This document shows positions 1 through 9,824 of a stretch of 46,000 nt of DNA, piece by piece. Positions within the stretch are counted from its first letter, which is position 1. Every line of letters begins with the position of its first letter. The notes below the pieces were generated by a model. That model worked only from the letters and a program-made list of their open reading frames with translations, made no database searches and was not told the DNA's origin. Source of the DNA: Symbiodinium natans (lineage: Eukaryota; Sar; Dinophyceae; Suessiales; Symbiodiniaceae); the NCBI GenBank assembly GCA_905221605.1, contig CAJNDS010002770.1, positions 1 through 46,000 on the forward strand, in the 5' to 3' direction. The translations under genes were made by a program, and so were the position numbers.

Positions 1-335
1 ATTTAAAATGCCCAAAAAATCCTTGAAATCCTCAAAAAAATCAATTCCCGGGATTTAATATTTTAAGGATTTCAAGGATTTTTTGGGCATTTTAAATTTT
101 ATGAAATCCTTGAAAAATTAAATCCCGGGATTTGATTTTTCAAGGATTTCAAGGATTTCATAAATTTTAAAATCCGCGTGGTCTTCCCGTACTCTGAGTG
201 GGGAGGGGGGCGTTTGCTTTTGCAGGAGCTCCGGTATTTAAAGTTTATGAAATCCTTGAAATCCTTGAAAAACTAAATCCCGGGATTTAATTTTTCAAGG
301 ATTTCATGAAATTTAAAATGCCCAAAAAATCATTG
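1..335. repeat. CCCGGG-centred palindromic repeats
   Basis: Three AT-rich foldbacks lie in a row, each centred on an AATCCCGGGATT core. In the first, the arms at 1-32 and 66-97 are perfect reverse complements over 32 bp. The second (about 92-175) and third (about 237-330) are imperfect and share the words GAAATCCTTGA and TCAAGGATTTC. No coding is seen. This could be a foldback or terminal-inverted-repeat element family, or a decayed satellite. Confidence 0.75.
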
Positions 336-366
336 AAATCCTTAAAGAACTAAATCCCGGGGTTCG

Positions 367-534
367 GTTTAGGGTTTAGGGTTTAGGGTTTAGGGTTTAG
401 GGTTTAGGGTTTAGGGTTAGGGTTTAGGGTTTAGGGTCTAGGGTTTAGGGTTTACGGTTTAGGGTTTAGGGTTTAGGGTTTAGGGTTTAGGGTTTAGGGT
501 TTAGGGTTTAGGGTTTAGGGTTTAGGGTTTAGGG
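367..534 (+). repeat. TTTAGGG array
   Basis: About 168 bp of near-perfect TTTAGGG heptamers, the plant-type telomere repeat also reported for dinoflagellates, with a few single-base variants. Non-telomeric sequence continues on both sides, so this is an interstitial array and not a chromosome end. Confidence 0.95.
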
Positions 535-540
535 TAATAT

Positions 541-677
541 CCTTGAAACCCTTAACAAAAATCAAATACCGGATTTGATGGTGTAAGGAGTTCATAAAAA
601 GTTAAGATGCCGAAAAAGAATTAAAACCCTTTAAAATCAAACCCCGGGATTTGTCTTTTCCAGGATTTCAGACATAC
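541..677. repeat. Degenerate copy of the CCCGGG palindromic repeat
   Basis: This stretch repeats the words of the first 335 bp in eroded form: ATCCTTGAAACCCTTAA, then TCAAATACCGGATTTGA, then AACCCCGGGATTTG. It suggests the TTTAGGG array at 367-534 interrupted a longer run of these palindromes. Confidence 0.5.
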
Positions 678-1017
678 CCGCTCATTGCCCATCCCACATC
701 ACCCCGCATCATCTCCCATCGTTTCTCTCATCCCCCATCATGCCCCATCATCCCCCAATCATCCCCCATCATCTCCCATCATCATTCCCCGTCATCTCTC
801 ATAATCCCTTTCACCCCCCCATCATCCACCATCATCCCCCATCAGCCCCCATCATCGTCCCCGATCAGCCCCTATCATGCCCCATCATGTCTCTCATCCC
901 GCGTCATCCCCCATCATTCCCCATCATCCCCCATCATCTCCCATCATCCCGCATCATCCCCCATCATCCCCCATCATCATTCCCCATCATCTCCCATAAT
1001 CCCTTTCACCCCCCATC
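678..1017. repeat. CCCATCATC minisatellite
   Basis: Roughly 340 bp built from CCCATCATC with variants such as CCCATCATT and CCCGATCAG. The open frames crossing it encode only Pro/Ser/His/Ile repeats and are not taken as genes. Confidence 0.85.
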
Positions 1018-4000
1018 TTGAGGGGTTAGTCACTGCCCTAGAGGTTAGTCGTATGTCCCCCCGCTTCGTGTTGTTGTGATTTGGTAGGGGCCCAGAGGTT
1101 TGTATGAGTTGTTTTCTTCGTTCGTGTTGTAAGGGTTTTGTGAGGGCCCCGGAGGTTTGTCGCATGTCCGATTTCTTCGTGCTTGTAGGGTTTGGGGAGT
1201 GTCTAGATAATTGTCAAAAATCATTCCTTCCGCGCTCGTACTATGAGGGGCTAGTGGCTGCCCTAGAGGTTTGTTGTATATTCCCCCGCTTCGTGTTCCT
1301 GAGATTTGGTAGGGGCCAGAGGCTTGTCATATGTCCCCTCCCTTCGTCCCTTCGTGTTGTGAGGGTTGCATTCGGCCTTGGAGGTTTGTCGTATGTCCCC
1401 TTTCTTGGCGTCTAGATGATTGTCATCATAAGTCATTTTCTTCCGTGGTCGTATTATGAGGGCTATTGACCGCCCTAGAGGTTTGTCGTATGCCCCCCTG
1501 CTTCGTGTTCCTGTGAGTTGGGAGCGGCCTAAAGGTTTATCTTTTGTCCCCTCCCTTCGTCCCTTCGTATTGTAAGGGTTTCGTGAGCGCTCTGGAGGTT
1601 TTTCATATGTCCCCTTTGTTCGTGCTTGTAGGGTTGAGGGAGTGTCGATTATCATATATCATTTGCTTCCGCAGTCGCTATGAGGGTATTGATTGCCCTA
1701 AAGACTTCTCGTGTGCCCCCCCGCTTCGTATTCCTGTGATTTGGTAGGGGTCTAGAGGTTTGTCGTAATTCCTCTCCCTTCGTTCCTTCGTGGGATGTTT
1801 GCGTGTGTCCCCTTTCTTCGTGCTTGTAGGGTTTGGGGAGCCTAGACGACTGATATATATATATATATAATTCGATTCCGCGCTCGTATTGTGAGGGGCT
1901 AGTGATCGCCCTAGAGGTTTGTCGTGTGTCCCCCCGATTCCTGTTCCTGAGATTTGGTAGGGGCCTGGAGCTTTGTCGTATGTCCCCTCCTTTCGCCCCT
2001 TCGTGTTGTAGGGGTTTTGTTGGGCCTTGAAGGCTTGTCGTGTGTCCCCTTTCTTCGTGCTTGGAGAGTTTGAGGAGCGTCGAGATGACTACCATACATC
2101 ATTTGCTTCCGTGCTCGTACTATGTGCGGTTAGTGACTGCCCTAGAGGTTTGTCGTATGTCCCCTTCCTTCGTCCCTGCGCGTTGTATGGGTGGTAAGGG
2201 TTTTGTGAGGGGCCTGGAGGCTAGTCGTATATCCACTTTCTTCGAGCTTGTAGGGTTTGGGGGGGAGCGTCTAGAGTCTAGATGATCGTCATATATGATT
2301 TGCTTCCGTGCTCAAACTATGAGGGGCTAGTGACTGTCATAGAGGTTTGTCATTTGTCCCCCCCGTTTCCTTGGTCCTGTGATTTGGTAGGGGCTTAGAG
2401 GTTTGTCATACGTTCCCTCGCTTCGTCCTTTCGTGTTGCAAGGGTTTTGTGAGAGCCCGGCAAATTTGCCGTATGTCCCTTTTCTTCTTGCTTGTAGGGT
2501 TTGGGGAGCGTCTAGACGACTGACATATGTAATTTGATTCCGGGCTCGTATTGTGCGGGGCTAGTGACTGCCCTAGAGGTTTGTCGTATGCCCTCCGCTT
2601 GTTCCTGTGATGTAGTAGGGGCCTACAGGTTTGTCGTGTGTCCCCTTTCTTGGCATCTAGATGATTGTCATAAGACATTTGCTTCTGTGGTCGTATTGTG
2701 AGGGCTATTGACTGCCCTAGAGGTTTGTCGTATGCCCCCCTGCTTCGTGTTCCTGTGAGTTGGGAGGGGCCTAGAGGTTTATCTTTTGTCCCCTCCCTTC
2801 GTCCCTTCGTGTTGTAAGGGTTTCGTGAGCGCTCTGGAGGTTTTTCGTATGTCCCCTTTGTTCGTGCTTGCAGGGTTTGGGGAGTGTCTAGATGATTATC
2901 ATATATCATTTGCTTCCGCAGTCGCTATGAGGGTATTGATTGCCCTAAAGATTTCTCGTGTGCCCCCCCGCTTCGTATTCCTATGATTTGGTAGGGGTCT
3001 AGAGGTTTGTCGTAATTCCTCTCCCTTCGTTCCTTCGTGGGATGTTTGCGTGTGTCCCCTTTCTTCGTGCTTGTAGGGTTTGGGGAGCCTAGACGACTGA
3101 TATATATATATATATATAATTCGATTCCGCGCTCGTATTGTGAGGGGCTAGTGATCGCCCTAGAGGTTTGTCGTATGTCCCCCCGATTCCTGTTCCTGAG
3201 CTTTGGTAGGGGCCTAGAGCTTTGTCGTATGTCCCCTCCTTTCGCCCCTTCGTGTTGTAGGAGTTTGTTGGGCCTTGAAGGTTTGTCGTGTGTCCCCTTT
3301 CATCGAGCTTGGAGAATTGAGGAGTGTCGAGATGATTACCATACATCATTTGCTTCCGTGCTCGTACTATGTGGGGTTAGTGACTGCCCTAGAGGTTTGT
3401 CGTATGTCCCCTTCCTTCGTCCCTTCGCGTTGTATGGGTGGTAAGGGTTTTGTGAGGGCCCTGGAGGCTAGTCGTATATCCACTTTCTTCGAGCTTGTAG
3501 GGTTTGGGGGGCAGCGTCTAGAGTCTAGATGATCGTCATATATGATTTGCTTCCGTGCTCAAACTATGAGGGGCTAGTGGCTGTCCTAGAGGTTTGTCAT
3601 TTGTCCCCCCCGTTTCCTTGGTCCTGTGATTTGGTAGGGGCTTAGAGGTTTGTCATACGTTCCCTCGCTTCGTCCTTTCGTGTTGCAAGGGTTTGTGAGA
3701 GCCCTGCAAATTTGCCGTGTGTCCCCTTTCTTCTCACTTGTAGGGTTTGGGGAGCGTCTAGACGACTGACATATAATTTGATTCCGTGCTCGTATTGTGA
3801 GGGGCTAGTGATTGCCCTAGAGGTTTGTCGTATGTCCCCCCGATTCCTGTTCCTGAGATTTGGTAGGGGCTTAGAGCTTTGTCGTATGTCCCCTCCTTTC
3901 GCCCCTTCGTGTTGTAGGGGTTTTGTTGGGCCTTGAAGGTTTGTCGTGTGTCCCCTTTCTTCGTGCTTGGAGAGTTTGAGGAGCGTCGAGATGATTACCA

Positions 4001-5387
4001 TACATCATTTGCTTCCGTGCTCGTACTATGTGGGGTTACTGACTGCCCTAGAGGTTTGTCGTATGTCCCCTTCCTTCGTCCCTTCGCGTTGTATGGGTGG
4101 TAAGGGTTTTGTGAGGGCCCTGGAGGCTAGTCGTATATCCACTTTCTTCGAGCTTGTAGGGTTTGGGGGAGCGTCTAGAGTCTAGATGATCGTCATATAT
4201 GATTTGCTTCCGTGCTCAAACTATGAGGGGCTAGTGGCTGTCCTAGAGGTTTGTCATTTGTCCCCCCCGTTTCCTTGGTCCTGTGATTTGGTAGGGGCTT
4301 AGAGGTTTGTCATACGTTCCCTCGCTTCGTCCTTTCGTGTTGCAAGGGTTTTTGTGAGAGCCCTGCAAATTTGCCGTGTGTCCCCTTTCTTCTCACTTGT
4401 AGGGTTTGGGGAGCGTCTAGACGACTGACATATAACTTGAGTCCGTGCTCGTATTGTGAGGGGCTAGTGACTGCCCTAGGGGTTTGTCGTATGCCCCCCC
4501 CCCGCTTCCTTGTTCCTGTGATGTAGTAGGGGCCTACAGGTTTGTCGTATGTCCCCTGCCTTCGTCCCTTCGTGTTGTAAGGCTGATAAAATTTTTCTGA
4601 GGGCCCTTGGAGATTTGTCGTATGTCCCCACGCTTCGTGTTCCTGAGATTTGGTAGGGGCCAGAGACTTGTCGAATGTCCCCTCCTTTCGTCCCTTCGTG
4701 TTGAAATTGCTTTGTTGGGGGAAGGTTTGTCGTATGTCACCTTTCTTTCTTCTTAGAGGGTTTGGGGATCTTCTAGAAATCTGTCATATATCATTTGCTT
4801 CCGTGCTCGTATTATGAGGGGCTGGTGTTTGTCATAGAGGTTTGTCGTATGTCCCGCCGCTTTCTGTTCCTGCGATGTGGTAGGGGCCTAAAGAGGTATG
4901 TCGTGTGCCCCCTCCCTTCGTCCCTTTGAGTTGCAAGGGTTTTGTTGGACCTGGAAGATTTATCGTATGTCTCCTTTCTTCGTGCTTGTAGGGCGTGGGG
5001 AGCGTCTAGATGATTATCATATATGATTTGCTTCCGTGCTCGTATTATGAGGGGCTAGTGACTGCCCTAGAGGTTTGTTTTATGTCTCCCTGCTTCGTGT
5101 TCATGTCATTTGCTAGGGTCCTGGAGATTTGTCGTATGTCATTTTACCATATACGAAATTAGATACAATCCCTTCGTCCCTTCGTGTTGTAAGGGTTTCG
5201 TGAGGGTCCTAGAGGTTTGTCGTATGTGCCCTTCCTTCGTCCCTTCTTGTTGTAAGGGTTTTGTGAGGGCCCTGCAAATTTGCCGTATGTCCCTTTCTTC
5301 GTGCTTGTAGGATTTGGGCAGCGTCTAGATGATTGTCATTATCATTTGCTTCCGTGCTCGTACTATGAGGCGCTAGTAACTGCCCTA
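1018..5387 (+). repeat. 200-240 bp satellite array, forward part
   Basis: About 4.4 kb of tandem units of roughly 200-240 bp. Each carries two or three copies of a GAGGTTTGTCGTATGTCCCC-like core, plus CTTCGTCCCTTCGTGTTG, GTAGGGTTTGGGGAGC and a CTTCCGTGCTCGTA motif. Longer-range duplication is visible: about 1650-2700 recurs near 2900-3760 (offset about 1250 bp), and 3100-3760 recurs at 3770-4430 (offset about 660 bp, three units). Short open frames run through it on both strands, but they repeat the same peptide and drift by frameshift, so no gene is called. Confidence 0.9.
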
Positions 5388-6062
5388 GACCTTCAGGGCC
5401 CTCACAAAACCCTTACAACACGAAGGGACGAAGGGAGACGACATACGACAAACCTCTATCATCTAGATGCTCCCCAAACCCTACAAGCAAGAAGAAAGGG
5501 GACATACGACAAACCTCCAGGGCCCTCACAGAACCCTTACAATAGGAAGGAATGAAGGGAGGCGACACACTACAAACCTTTAGGCCCCTACCAAATCACA
5601 GGATCACGAAGCGGGGGCGTCATCTGACAAACCTCCAGGCCAATCACTAGCCCCTCATAATACGAGCACGGAAGCACATGATATGTGATTATCATCTACA
5701 CACTCCCCAGACCCTACAAGCACGAACAAAGGGGACATACGACAAACCTCCAGGACCCTCCCAAAACCCTTACAACACGAAGGGACGAAGGGAGGGGACA
5801 CACGACAAACCTTTAGCCCCCTACCAAATCACAGGAACACGAAGCGGGGGGACATACGACAAACCTCTAGGGCAGGCACTAGCCCTCATAATACGAGCAC
5901 GGAAACACATCATATATGATAATCATTTTGATGCTCCCCCAAAACCTATAAGAACGAGAAAGGGGAAGCACACAAACCTCCAAAGCCCTTACAAAACCCT
6001 TACAACACGAAGGGACGAAGGGAGGGGACATACGACAAACCTCTGGACCCTACCAAGTCACA
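5388..6062 (-). repeat. Same satellite, inverted
   Basis: From about 5388 the satellite continues in reverse complement (CAACACGAAGGGACGAAGG, GACATACGACAAACCTC, CCCCAAACCCTACAAGC). About 2.5 units are present. The switch is abrupt and happens in mid-unit. Confidence 0.88.
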
Positions 6063-6118
6063 GGAAACACGAAGCGAGGGTGCTTGCCTAAGTCTGGCTG
6101 TTGGCCGGCTGGATCTAC

Positions 6119-6150
6119 ATTTACTGCTACTACTACTACTACTACTACTC

Positions 6151-6221
<71 letters not shown>

Positions 6222-6288
6222 GCTGCTACTACTACTACTACTACTACTCCTACTACTCCTACTACTACTACTACTACCACTACTACTT
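6119..6288. repeat. (CTA)n microsatellite
   Basis: About 170 bp of CTA trinucleotides with scattered CTC, CTG and CCA variants. Frames through it read poly-Thr, poly-Tyr or poly-Val and are artefacts. Confidence 0.97.
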
Positions 6289-6351
6289 TCAAGAAGTTTT
6301 GTAAATAGTAAACAAAGGGGCGTGCCAAATAGACCCTAAAGGTCCATGCCA

Positions 6352-6415
6352 CATATATATATATATACATATATGGTCATATATATATATATATATATAT
6401 ATATTTGTATATATA
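6352..6415. repeat. (AT)n microsatellite
   Basis: Alternating AT dinucleotides with short interruptions, just downstream of the CTA tract. Confidence 0.9.
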
Positions 6416-6889
6416 TATTTACCCTTTAAGGGATTGTGTAGGGCATCTCCTTCTCCCATTCCCTGCTCACCAACAGTAAGGACAAGGAGCGCTCAACCTT
6501 TGGTCGGATGGGCTGCGTCGGCTGAGCCGCCCTGGCACCCCGGCGCTCGCGCGTTTCGCGCGCTTCGCGCGCTCTCTGCATGACGACCAAGGCAGTCGCA
6601 TGAACATGGTTTTCAGGTGCGAGAGTTTACGGGAGCCCCGAAGTAGAGAAGAATGAATAAGGGTTGGCAGATGTGGTTTGGGGGGAAGGGGGGGGTACAG
6701 TTGCGTGTGCTTTGGCATATTGGAGGGACTGTCATTTCACATCATCTGAGAAAAGCCTTGGCTTTCAAGCTCTGAACGGCGGGCACGGTTGTTTTCTCAT
6801 GCCTATCATCGGAACCCCACTCCTACACAACCCCTAGACGAAACATGACGAACGAAACGCCTGCACCCCCACACTCCGTGCGCCTCTTC
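6416..6889. other. Unassigned stretch with a GC hairpin
   Basis: No supported gene. At about 6542-6572 a GCGCGTTTCGCGC and GCGCGCTTCGCGCGC pair forms a tight GC stem-loop cluster. A minus frame reads RERAKRAKRASAGVPG across it, which I take as translation of the repeat. Confidence 0.4.
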
Positions 6890-7271
6890 AAAAACCCCTA
6901 AACCCTAAAGCCTAAAGCCTAAACCCAAAACCCTAAAACCCATATAGAAGGAGTCCAGACACTCCTCGTTGGGTCTAGGGTAGACCATGCTAGACCCCCA
7001 GCAGTGTAAGACCAACCACTCCAAAAGCATGCCGAGACCACCGCCAGAGCGGTCCAGGATGGGACCTCCCCAACAGCGTGCCAAGAAAACTCCAAGAGCC
7101 AAAGGGAACGACCTTAAACTTGGGATGCTCCCCCTTATACGAACAGCTCCTTCATACGGATTATAGTACACACCCATTCTAACCCCTATTACGGATTCTA
7201 GTACCCCCGACTATGATCCCGATTAAGGAGTCTAGAACGCCCCCGATTTTAATCCCTATCCAGGATCTGTA

Positions 7272-7356
7272 CCCTTGTACTTCACGACGAGCTTGCGCAC
7301 GGGCCCGAGGCCAGCGTTACCGACACTGGGGAAAAGCGACTCCCTTCTCAAGATGG
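7272..7356 (-). CDS. Candidate internal exon, unknown gene
   Basis: A non-repetitive block between telomere-type arrays, open on the minus strand and reading ESLFPSVGNAGLGPVRKLVV and onward. Family not recognised. Exon limits are not defined. Confidence 0.35.
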
Positions 7357-7441
7357 TGCATGAAGTGGTTTAGGGTTTAGGGTCTAGAGTTTAGGGGGAT
7401 TTCGGACCCGGTGAGGACATTCGTCTTAAGATATCACTCCA

Positions 7442-7541
7442 TAAAGAGCAGCGGTCGGTGGAGACGTCTCGGAGACGTCGGCCAGGCGTTAAACAAGCGG
7501 TTTTCGTAAGGCAGAGGCAAGGTGCCGCAATCCGGGGCTTT
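7442..7541 (-). CDS. Candidate internal exon, unknown gene
   Basis: A minus-strand open block reading LPLPYENRLFNAWPTSPRRL and ending near a TGA that would fall in an intron. It is bounded by TTTAGGG-type sequence at about 7371-7396 and 7541-7560. Not recognised. Confidence 0.35.
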
Positions 7542-7649
7542 AGGGTTTAGGGGTTAAGGGGATACGGATATCTTAGCTGTGCTGTAGGTTAGACACTGCG
7601 CCACCCATTTTGCAGCCATCGGTTAGAAGACCTGCCGAACAACCCTAAT

Positions 7650-7760
7650 TTCGAGAACTACCCATATTAGAATAAGCTCTATTTTTGGGATTGGCTACTT
7701 GATAAGGGAACCTTGAACCGCAAACGAGGGAAGAAGGTACCACTGGCCTACCAAGTGGTA
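7650..7760 (-). mobile_element. Introner copy, family 1
   Basis: In minus orientation it starts CTTGGTAGGCCAGTGG, carries GGTTCAAGGTTCCC in the middle and ends near AATATGGGTAG. This matches the family that forms introns at 10737-10902 and in the FkbM gene. Flanking exons were not joined here. Confidence 0.6.
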
Positions 7761-7913
7761 GGGGCCCTACTAAGCTCTGTCTGTGCTTGCCTTGGAAGGG
7801 TTTAGGGCTTAGGGTTTAGAGATTAGGGTGTAGGGTTTAGGGTTTAAGGCGAGCTTTCAAGATCAACAAAACAAGGCACCTTCCTAAGGGGACGAGAGCA
7901 AAAGGGATGGGCC

Positions 7914-7997
7914 CAGGTGTAGGCGTGTATATCTTCAGCGCACCAGCTGCGAGCATTGTGATAGCTTGTTTTCATCACGCTTCCCCTCCTTCTTCTC
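7914..7997 (-). CDS. Candidate internal exon, unknown gene
   Basis: Minus-strand open block reading DYAEDQEKKEGKRDENKLSQ, highly charged and unlike repeat translation. A second short open piece (KVPCFVDLES) follows after a possible AG|G acceptor near 7890. Function unknown. Confidence 0.35.
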
Positions 7998-8103
7998 CTG
8001 ATCTTCTGCATAGTCACCCTAAACCCTAAACCCTAAACCCTAAATCCTAAACCCTAAGGCCCTAAACCCTAAGGCCCTAAACCCTAAGCCCTAAACCCAA
8101 GTA

Positions 8104-8224
8104 GTGATTCAGAGAGGCGAACTCTTGAAGTCCGACTCTGCGGGCAGAGCAAACTCTCTGACTTCGGCGAACTGCCGATGAACATTGAATAGGTGTCGAT
8201 TTGAACAGTCCCCAACAGCTACTT
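8104..8224 (-). CDS. Candidate internal exon, unknown gene
   Basis: About 40 codons open on the minus strand between a CCCTAAA array (8019-8100) and a short array (8229-8252). It begins LLGTVQIDTYSMFIGSSPKS. Not recognised. Confidence 0.4.
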
Positions 8225-8254
8225 ATAAGGCTTAGGGTTCAGGGTTCAGGGCTC

Positions 8255-8500
8255 CATATTATAAACAATAAGGGAAACCAAAAAAGTCCCACATCGATAC
8301 CTAGTTGACAAGTGTGTCACGCCCCCCTGGCTTTCTTAAGAAGGCCCGGAGATTGGAACATTGTACGTCAGTCCCCATGGCCTGCGTACTCAAGTGGGGG
8401 TTTACGAATTATCGGGGTCCCCCAATAAATAAACGCCCAAATAGTAGGATTCCCTGATAATGACGCCAGCAAGGTACCCCGAATTTCGGATACCCCCAAG
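8255..8500 (-). repeat. Dispersed repeat fragment
   Basis: The minus strand reads GGTATCCGAAATTCGGGGTACC near 8480-8500, followed by a TATTTATTGGGGGACC stretch. A related block lies at about 9060-9180. Two diverged copies within 1 kb point to a transposable-element remnant, not a gene. Confidence 0.4.
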
Positions 8501-8570
8501 TTGCAACAAACTTGCAGAGAGCGGGTATGGAAAAGCAGCTGAGACTGGAACTCATCGGGTTTCGGCTAGG

Positions 8571-8672
8571 ATGGCCCTTAAAACCTTCTGAACAAAACAC
8601 TCCTGAAACATGATTCTCTTAAACCCAAGAAGGAAAAGATCAAATGTGCCAAGGGCCTTCCTAGTTGGTCAA
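8571..8672 (-). mobile_element. Introner-like element, family 2
   Basis: It is about 70% alike by eye to 10557-10660. Shared words on the plus strand are GCCCTTAAAACCTTCTGAA at the left, TGATTCTCTTAAACCCAA in the middle and CCAAGGGCC near the right. On the minus strand its ends read CTAGGAAGGCCC and GGGCCATCCTAG, an imperfect inverted repeat. Open minus-strand blocks flank it on both sides. No target duplication could be assigned. Confidence 0.5.
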
Positions 8673-8770
8673 CTGCCCTGCTCGCATGCAACAACTCCTG
8701 CAAGAGCCGATGTCTGGCTTGAGACTACACATCGATCCATTCTGGCTCCAAAGTACCAATTTGAGTTTAA
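8673..8770 (-). CDS. Candidate internal exon, unknown gene
   Basis: A minus-strand open block reading MDRCVVSSQTSALAGVVACE and stopping inside the family 2 introner-like element. A second open piece beyond that element reads DEFQSQLLFHTRSLQVCCNL, so the element may be an intron. Not recognised. Confidence 0.3.
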
Positions 8771-9059
8771 GGGTTTAGGGTTTAGGGTTTAGGTTTAGGG
8801 TTTAGGGTTTAGGGTTTACGGCTTAGGGGTTGGAGTCTGGGAACATCAAGAAGCCTCCTGCAGCTGAGATTACTGCCTCTTGGCAACACTTCTGGACGGT
8901 GGATATGCGGGAACCCTGTTTAACAAACAGCGGTCACGGACTGACCAGCTTGGCTCGAAAGCTGCAAAACCACCTTCTGTCCCATCATTTTCTGTGGCAT
9001 ACGGGGGGAGACGATTCGTCCCCCCAGCCAGAACACTCAAACTGTCAGAGAGGACCACT

Positions 9060-9180
9060 TGGGGATTTCCCAAGATAGGGCCTGTATGCCCCCCCAAAAC
9101 GGTACAACCCTCATCATAGCTCCCCCGAAAAGATCGAAAAGGGTACCCCGAATTTTGCGAAAGCCCCCTGTCGTGGTTCA
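9060..9180 (-). repeat. Dispersed repeat fragment, second copy
   Basis: The minus strand carries CGCAAAATTCGGGGTACCC and GGGGGGGCATACAGG, resembling the 8255-8500 fragment. The open frame at 8870-9181 that spans it is probably part repeat and is not called as a gene. Confidence 0.35.
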
Positions 9181-9181
9181 T

Positions 9182-9735
9182 GTCTGAGCAAATTTCAAAC
9201 CCTGCGCCTGTTAGACCTTAAAAAAAGGAATGCGGCAGCCCTTGCTGCAGCGACTTTCTCACGGGCGCAAGTGTGAGGGCTGTTCTAATGCCAGCTCCAA
9301 GCCCTATTTAAATTGTAAACCCTAAACCCTAAACCCTAAACCCTGTACATAGGGTTTAAGGTGCTTACAGGTGCTGGGGTGCCCCTCATTATCAGTACCG
9401 TCCGGGGGGATCCTCTTGTAAAAAGGTACCTACAACTATACTCCCCTAGGGGTTTAGGGTTTAGGGTTTAGGGTTTAGGGTTACTTCCCTTAGAACCTTA
9501 ATAAAATTTTTTTGATCATTATCCTCTTGGGTTTTATAGAAACAATCTTTTTTAAAGTCCCAAGGGGGATAGAGACAATGGGCAGCATGTTAGAACGAGC
9601 CCCCATGTGACGTTAAACACTTCTGGAGGTGTTGAAGTCTTGGAGTGTTAACTGCCACCATCCGCACGGTTGGTGCTGACTCCTGACCCTGAAACTTCAG
9701 CTTCAAAACTCTAGATCTCTCCTTACCACCCTTTT
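9182..9735. other. Array-rich stretch without a supported gene
   Basis: It contains a CCCTAAA array (9319-9345), a TTTAGGG array (9451-9482) and an AT-rich segment (9490-9560). I see no exon I can support. Confidence 0.4.
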
Positions 9736-9824
9736 TTAGGGTTTAGGGTTTAGGGGCTAGGGGCTTGTCACTGAGATTTTTTGGTGTGAAGTTTCAAGAC
9801 ATGAACGCTGAGCTCCCACTGCGT

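Noticed and set aside
367-534. Chromosome end (true telomere)
   Set aside because: Arrays occur throughout the window in both orientations with unique sequence on each side, so they are interstitial.
651-5555. Many 60-170 codon ORFs in the satellite
   Set aside because: All repeat the same VCRMSP / TYDKP-type peptides with frameshifts between copies, as expected from a tandem repeat.
6050-6370. Poly-Val/Thr/Tyr ORFs over the CTA tract
   Set aside because: Pure microsatellite translation.
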